From contig CANJKZ010000777.1 in the NCBI GenBank assembly GCA_947471745.1, positions 3,094,001 through 3,158,000 on the forward strand: a stretch of 64,000 nucleotides of DNA, read 5' to 3'. Shown one piece after another: positions 58,982-64,000 of this stretch (positions are counted from its first letter, which is position 1; each line of letters begins with the position of its first letter). This DNA is from Closterium sp. Naga37s-1. Its lineage: Eukaryota; Streptophyta; Zygnematophyceae; Desmidiales; Closteriaceae. The position numbers were made by a program, and so were the translations under genes. Under the pieces are notes generated by a model that searched no databases, was not told the origin of the DNA, and was given only the letters and a program-made list of their open reading frames with translations.

Positions 58982-61798
58982 ATGGCTACCCCTAGTGTCC
59001 TCGCTTTTGACGCTGAGGGTCGGGCCATTGACTTTGACGTCTGGGTAGATGACCTGCAGCTTTTCCTACAGTGCGATAGGGCAGACGGTCTCTCCCTCTT
59101 TGACCTCACCTCTGGTGCCTCTCCTGCCCCTGCTGCTGATGCCGACGCCACTGTTCGCTCACAGTGGGCCACACGCGATGCTGCTGCACGTCTTGCTGTG
59201 CGTCGCCACCTGCCTACCTCTGAGCGTGCGCACTTTAGCCAGTACAAGAGTGCTCAGACCTTGTACGACGCTGTAGTTGCGCGCTACTCCTCCCCTGCCA
59301 CTGCTGCACTGAGCCGCCTCATGCTACCGTACCTCTTCCCTGACCTTGCTGCCTTTCCCACAGTCGCTGACCTCATTACGCACCTCTGCACTAGTGACAC
59401 TCGCTACCGCTCTGCGCTTCCTGCTGAATTCTGCGCCAAGAACCCCCCCCCCATGTACATCACCCTCTACTACATTGTCACCCGGCTCCCTGACTCCCTT
59501 CGCGTAGTCAGGGACCACTTCCTCTCAGTTTGCCCCATCACTCTCACCGTTGACCTCCTCGAGAAGGCCCTCCTAGCAGCAGAGAAGAGCATAGTCGCTG
59601 TAGGAGCCTCTCGTGGTGACCCTCGCACCCCCGTCTTTGAGGGGTGTTCCCCCTCCCCCCTTTTGCCCTCTGTTGCCTCTGCTGCTGCGGCCGACCTCGT
59701 TGGTTTCGAGTCGGTCGGCGCTGCGTCTGCCCCGAGCGGGAGACGCCGCACCGGCAAGGGCAAGGGGGGCAAGGGTGCTGGAGGGGCTGGCGGGGGTGGC
59801 GGAGGTGGCGGTGGAGGCAGTGGAGGGGGTGGGGGTGGTGGTGGGAGTGGTGGCGGGGGTGGAGGTGTCGGTGGCGGCAGTGGAGGCGGAGGCGACGGCG
59901 GCGGTGGCGGTGGGAGCGGAGGTGGCAGAGGTGGCGGCGGTGGAGGAGGCGGCGGCAGAGGAGGTGGAGCTGGTCGGGGTGGCGCTGCGCAGAGGGTCGG
60001 CTCCGGTGGTGGTCAGCGCCAGCAGCAGCAGCAGCAGCGGCAGCAGCGCACTCGTGACACCCCCCCCCCTCAGCAGCTCCGTGAGTGGTACGCTGCACGC
60101 CAGCGGGGTGGGGGTACTGGTCCGTGCACCTACGTCCTACGCACCGGCGACCGCGCGGGTGAGCAGTGCGGGGGTGCGCACTCCACCCAGCGCTGCTTTG
60201 GCCGCCTGACGGACGCTTGGCGTCACCAGTTCCCTGAGGCCACTGAGATCCCCCGCTGGGGCGAGCTGTCTAGGGCGGGTGTAGCTGTCTTTGACCTTGA
60301 CTTTGATGCTATTCTTGCTGCCATGTATGCTGTGACTATTAGTGATGAGGGTGACTGTTACCGGTGTTTTCCGCCCGACCCGGGCATTGAGACTGCTGCT
60401 CTAGGTACTGGTGAGGCTGCTGCTCTAGGTGCTAGCGAGGCTGCTGCTCTAGGTGCTCGTGCGTCTGCTCCCTTAGGTGCTAGTGAGTCTGCTCTCTCAG
60501 GTACTGCGTCGGCTTCGGCCTCCCACACCTTCACCCTTGACTCGGGGGCTTCTCGCTCCTTCTTTAGAGACCGCACCACACTCACGCCACTTGGCCGGCC
60601 AGTTGCAGTCTCTCTGGCAGACCCCTCTGGGGATCCTGTCCTTGCTCACTTCTCCACTGTCCTCCCGTGTCCGGCGGCCCCCTCTGGCACCCTGTCTGGT
60701 CTTTACCTCCCCTCGTTCTCTACGAACTTGGTGAGTGGTGCTGACCTACAGGATGCGGGGGTTCACCAGTTCACTCCTGCGAGTCAGCGGGTGACCCACT
60801 ACACGGACGCTCGGACAGGCCGACACCTGGCCACGTTTACACGTCGGCCGGGGTCGAGCCTGTACACACTGACCACTGCGTCTCCTCCAGTCACTGCGTC
60901 TGGTCAGGTAGCAGCGTCGGGTCAGGTGTTTGCTGCAGCGTCCAGGTCTGGTCATGAGTCTGCCCCCTGTTCGTGTCGCCTCCTGTCTCACGAGACTCTC
61001 CTCTGGCACCACCGCCTTGGTCACCCCTCCCTGCTTCATCTCCGAGGCATGGCCTCCCGTGTCCTTGTCTCTGGTCTTCCCCGGTCCCTCCCTCCCCTTC
61101 CTCCGGGGCCTGGCCCTACCTGCGTCCCCTGTGTCGAGGGGCGGCAGCGTGCTGCCCCTCACTCCTCCCAGTTTCCTCCGACAGAGGCCCCGCTGCAGAC
61201 GCTTCACATGGACGTGTGGGGCCCGGCCCGCGTCCGTGGACAGGTTCACGAGCGCTACTTCCTGCTGGTGGTTGACGACTACTCGCGTTACACCACAGTC
61301 TTCCCCTTGCGCAGCAAGGGTGATGTCACTGAGGTGTTGATCGACTGGATCCGCGCAGCTCGTCTCCAGCTCAGGCAGAGCTTCGGCTCGGACTTTCCTG
61401 TTCTGCGTCTGCACTCTGACAGAGGTGGAGAGTTCTCCTCTGGCCTTCTGCGAGCCTACTGTCGTGCACGAGGCATCCGCCAGACCTTCACGCTTCCGTA
61501 CTCTCCACAGCAAAATGGGATTGCTGAGCGCCGCATTGACGTCGCCCGTACGTCCATGATGCATGCGGCTGCCCCCCCATTTTCTGTGGCCGTTTGCGGT
61601 TCGGTACGCGGCGCATCAGATCAACCTTCAGCCCAGGGTCTCCATGCCGGAGACCTCCCCAGCTTTGCTGTGGACGGGGAAGGTTGGCGATGCGTCTGCG
61701 TTCCGTGTCTGGGGATCTCGGGCATTTGTCCGCGACTTGTCTGCGGACAAGCTGTCCCCTCGTGCTGCTCCTTGCGTCTTCCTTGGCTTCCCCCCTGA
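58982..61798 (+). CDS. Element K Gag-protease-integrase polyprotein
   Basis: A single 938-codon frame. Residues 1-215: copia capsid (MATPSVLAFDAEGRAIDF). About 245-345: Gly-rich RNA-binding-like domain. 363-370: PQQLREWY. 382-405: expanded zinc knuckle C382-x13-C396-x3-H400-x4-C405. 520: protease Asp in LDSGASRSFF. About 690: WHHRLGHPS. Integrase D744 (MDVWGPA), D813 (HSDRGGEF) and E849 (QQNGIAERR), a DD35E spacing. Just after E849 a 12-bp in-frame deletion removes GMVM relative to D. An extra C in a C-run (about 61,571-61,577) then shifts the frame, so the last 70 residues are out of frame. True integrase sequence continues from 61,563 in another frame. Confidence 0.92.
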   Translation: MATPSVLAFDAEGRAIDFDVWVDDLQLFLQCDRADGLSLFDLTSGASPAPAADADATVRSQWATRDAAARLAVRRHLPTSERAHFSQYKSAQTLYDAVVARYSSPATAALSRLMLPYLFPDLAAFPTVADLITHLCTSDTRYRSALPAEFCAKNPPPMYITLYYIVTRLPDSLRVVRDHFLSVCPITLTVDLLEKALLAAEKSIVAVGASRGDPRTPVFEGCSPSPLLPSVASAAAADLVGFESVGAASAPSGRRRTGKGKGGKGAGGAGGGGGGGGGGSGGGGGGGGSGGGGGGVGGGSGGGGDGGGGGGSGGGRGGGGGGGGGRGGGAGRGGAAQRVGSGGGQRQQQQQQRQQRTRDTPPPQQLREWYAARQRGGGTGPCTYVLRTGDRAGEQCGGAHSTQRCFGRLTDAWRHQFPEATEIPRWGELSRAGVAVFDLDFDAILAAMYAVTISDEGDCYRCFPPDPGIETAALGTGEAAALGASEAAALGARASAPLGASESALSGTASASASHTFTLDSGASRSFFRDRTTLTPLGRPVAVSLADPSGDPVLAHFSTVLPCPAAPSGTLSGLYLPSFSTNLVSGADLQDAGVHQFTPASQRVTHYTDARTGRHLATFTRRPGSSLYTLTTASPPVTASGQVAASGQVFAAASRSGHESAPCSCRLLSHETLLWHHRLGHPSLLHLRGMASRVLVSGLPRSLPPLPPGPGPTCVPCVEGRQRAAPHSSQFPPTEAPLQTLHMDVWGPARVRGQVHERYFLLVVDDYSRYTTVFPLRSKGDVTEVLIDWIRAARLQLRQSFGSDFPVLRLHSDRGGEFSSGLLRAYCRARGIRQTFTLPYSPQQNGIAERRIDVARTSMMHAAAPPFSVAVCGSVRGASDQPSAQGLHAGDLPSFAVDGEGWRCVCVPCLGISGICPRLVCGQAVPSCCSLRLPWLPP

Positions 61799-62498
61799 CG
61801 CGCCAGGGTGGCAGTTCTACCGCCCCACCTCTCGCCGTGTTCTGTCCTCCCAGGACGTCACATTTGACGAGTCGGTCCCCTACTACCGCCTCTTCCCCTA
61901 CCGCACTCCGTCCCTCCCCCCGCCACCGCTCTTCCTTGTGCCAGGTCCCCCCCCGGTAGACCCCCTCCCCCCTCAGGGTCCTGCCCCTTCAGGTGTGTCC
62001 CAGGTAGACGCAGTCGAGCCTGTCGAGGTTACTGGTGACTCTGGTGCTGCTGAGGGTGCTGAGCCTGGGGGTGCTGACTCTGGGGGTGCTGAGCGTGTGG
62101 GTGCTACGCCTGGGGGTGCTGAGCCTGAGGGTGCTACTACTGGGGGTGCTGAGCCTGGGGGTGCTACTACTGGGGGTGCTGAGCCTGGGGGTGCTGAGCC
62201 TGGGGGTGCTGAGCCTGGGGGTGCTACGCCTGGAGGTGCTGAGCCTGGGGGTGCGGAGCCTGAGGGAGCTCGGCCTGCTCGTGTGGCGTCTGGCGGTGCT
62301 GAGCCTGGAGGTTCTCCGGGTGCTTCGTCTCGGCGGGAGCCACTCTCTCCACAGGAGCTGCGCGAGTGGTTTGCCCGGCGCTGGAGGCGTGCTGCTGGAG
62401 CTGGAGGTTCTTCGGCTGCTGAGGGTGCTGGTGCCGCGGGTCCCGGAGGTGCTCGTACTGGGAGTACGAGCCCCATGCCCGACGTACTGCACAAGTAG
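61563..62498 (+). pseudogene. Element K integrase C-terminal region and spacer, ends in fusion
   Basis: After the frameshift: FLWPFAVRYAAHQINLQPRV, WTGKVGDASAFRVWGSRAFV, then DVTFDESVPYYRLFPYR, a Pro run, GAEPG repeats (62,050-62,260) and LSPQELREWFARRW. The frame ends in foreign sequence after 62,469 (SPMPDVLHK), which is antisense RNase H of element L. Confidence 0.88.
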
Positions 62499-64000
62499 CG
62501 CAACACCCTCTTAGCGGCCTCCCAGAGCTCTGGTCGGTGTCTCCCGGGCGCAACGTAGCGTGCCAGGATGCTAAGAGGGTAAGCAAGGTCCGGTCGAGTG
62601 CAGGTCATCAGGTACATGAGGCAGCCCACAAGCTCTGGATACGGGCCACTCGGCTCTACGGACTCATCCGAAGGCAGAGCTGAGAGCGAGTGACCGGTAG
62701 GCAGAGGAGTGGACTGTGGCAAAGAGTACGTGAAGCGGAAGCGCTGAAGGACCTGCTGCACCATGTGTGACTGAGTCAAGGTAATGGTGCGCCGTGCTCT
62801 GTCCCGGGTGATCTGCAAGCCAAGATAGCTGCGCAGCTCACCCAGGTCTGTGCACGTGTGTCTCTTCTGCAGCTCCGACTTCACGTGGGCGAGTCCAGCA
62901 GTGTCAGCAGTGGCAAAGACCAAGTCGTTGACGTACACGAGGATGTAGAACGGCGACAGCGACGGGTTAGCAGTCGAAGGAGCAAACCCAAGAGCCGCAA
63001 GCGTCGTCCTCAGTGTGTTGTGCTACTCGAGAGGCGCCTGACGAAGACCGTAGACTGGCCGCCGGAGGCTCCACTGGGTACCTGGAGGAAACGACCTAGT
63101 GAAGCCAGGTGGGCAGCGCAGCCAGATCTCCTCGTGCAGGCTGCCCTGCAAGAAAGTTGTGCTGAAGTCAAGAGAGTGAAGCTCGTAGTCACGCTGAGCG
63201 GCGACATGCAGCAGAACCCGAAGAGTGGTCATCTTCGGGGTAGGGGAGAAGGTCTGGAAGAAGTCAACTCCCTGTCTTTGACTGAAGCATCGTGCAACGT
63301 AACGCGCCTTGAAGACAGGCGGAGAACCCGGCGGCCGCTTCACCCTGAAAATCCACATGCCACTGACGATGTACGCCCCAGGTGGGGGAACTGCGTCAAC
63401 GTAAGTGCCTGTGGACTTCCAGGATGCCATCTCTGCGTCCATGGCTGACTGCCACTTTGTGGAGTAGGGACCCTCAATCGCCTCTGCGTAAGAGCACGGG
63501 GTCGGGATGTCTGGTGCATCCGGGTCTCCCTCAGGTGCAATCAGCATGGATAGAGATGGGGTACAGCAGCTGCAAAACACTCAAAGTCCTCCTGCCTGTC
63601 CTCAAGGACGTCCGTGCCAAGAGCACGCTCACCCCCGACGGATGGAGGACAGGCAGACTCGGACTCAGCAACAAGAGTAGCGGCGTAGTCGAGACGACGA
63701 GCAGCAGCAAAGTCATCAAGCTCAGCGACTAAGGCAGACGCAGCAGTGGACTCAAACGAAGGGTCAGTGACAACAGTGGCTAGGAGACGCGTGACAGTAG
63801 GACTGGCAGTACGAACTAAGTCAGACTCAGGGTCCGGACCGGCAGGAAGAGAGGACGCAGGAGGAGACGGCAGGGGAACACGCTGTGGAGCAGAGGAAGG
63901 ACGAAGTGTCATAGCGTGCGTGCCGGGGACAGGAGGAGGACGCTCACGAGGAACAAGACGACCAGTGCGACCAGCGTGAACAGGCGAGGCAGGACGAGAC
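62470..64000 (-). mobile_element. Element L: copia RT/RNase H fragment in inverted orientation, continues off the window
   Basis: On the minus strand from the right edge: spacer end (ESSFESTAASALVAEL-like region, 63,900-63,600), RT fingers (WKSTGTYVDAVPPPGA, KARYVARCFSQRQGVDFFQ, LDFSTTFLQGSLHEEIWLR), the palm with YVNDLVFAT (about 62,938-62,915, Asn for the first catalytic Asp), and the TRPDLAYPLSILARYVAP connection. It stops at GMGLVL, where the plus-strand K begins. RNase H and 3' LTR are missing. Confidence 0.88.

Larger units (their letters stand above)
57963..62469 (+). mobile_element. Element K: copia element with intact Gag-protease-integrase frame, 3' truncated
   Basis: A 5' LTR (57,963-58,090), primer-binding site TGGTATCGAGC, CCG-rich leader (58,134-58,981), a 938-codon Gag-Pol frame and the first part of the spacer. 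It stops at about 62,469 in GARTGST, where sequence switches to a minus-strand copia fragment (L). It is the same family as D; the LTRs are almost identical. Confidence 0.92.

Overview
The window looks like nuclear DNA of a green-lineage eukaryote with a GC-rich, retrotransposon-packed genome. Two cellular genes are visible, both on the minus strand and both with GT-AG introns. One is the 5' part of an APC1 gene (anaphase-promoting complex subunit 1, about 0.5-4.0 kb), which runs off the left edge. The other is a complete leucine aminopeptidase (peptidase M17, 39.4-43.9 kb) with a plastid-like leader. The style of the Ty1/copia proteins (Gly-rich Gag, very long Gly/Ala-rich pol spacer) together with the plastid-type LAP suggests a streptophyte alga such as a zygnematophyte. 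That assignment is an inference, not a demonstration.

Most of the remaining sequence is nested LTR retrotransposons. From 5.55 to 9.16 kb there are two small non-autonomous LTR elements (TRIM-1 and TRIM-2) with target-site duplications. TRIM-2 sits inside the 5' LTR of an old plus-strand copia element (A). A is split by a minus-strand copia element (C, 10,271-22,278, identical LTRs, no gag). C is split by a second minus-strand copia element (D, 10,685-17,996, nearly complete). The body of A resumes at 22,279-25,8xx.

From about 25.9 to 38.3 kb lies a plus-strand Ty3/gypsy chromovirus (G). It is interrupted by a complete minus-strand copia element of another lineage (B, 26,353-33,203), by a solo LTR inside the reverse transcriptase (35,377-35,544), and by a terminal-inverted-repeat DNA element inside the chromodomain (37,515-38,198) that itself carries a Tourist-like MITE. 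A truncated TRIM-like LTR element follows at 38.3-39.0 kb.

After LAP, 44.7-64 kb holds a second nest: H (minus) is interrupted by I (minus), then J (plus), then K (plus). K is truncated and fused head-on to a minus-strand copia fragment (L) that leaves the window.

Four observations stand out. First, minisatellites coincide with 5' splice junctions of the two cellular genes in at least four places, each repeat unit being a copy of the exon/intron boundary. Second, a stem-loop with a four-base loop lies just downstream of the primer-binding site in six LTR elements, with the same geometry but different stem sequences. Third, a short motif PQ(Q/E)LREW(Y/F) occurs both next to the Gag zinc knuckle and in the integrase-RT spacer of several copia families. 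Fourth, K and L form an inverted fusion. No rRNA, tRNA or CRISPR locus was seen.
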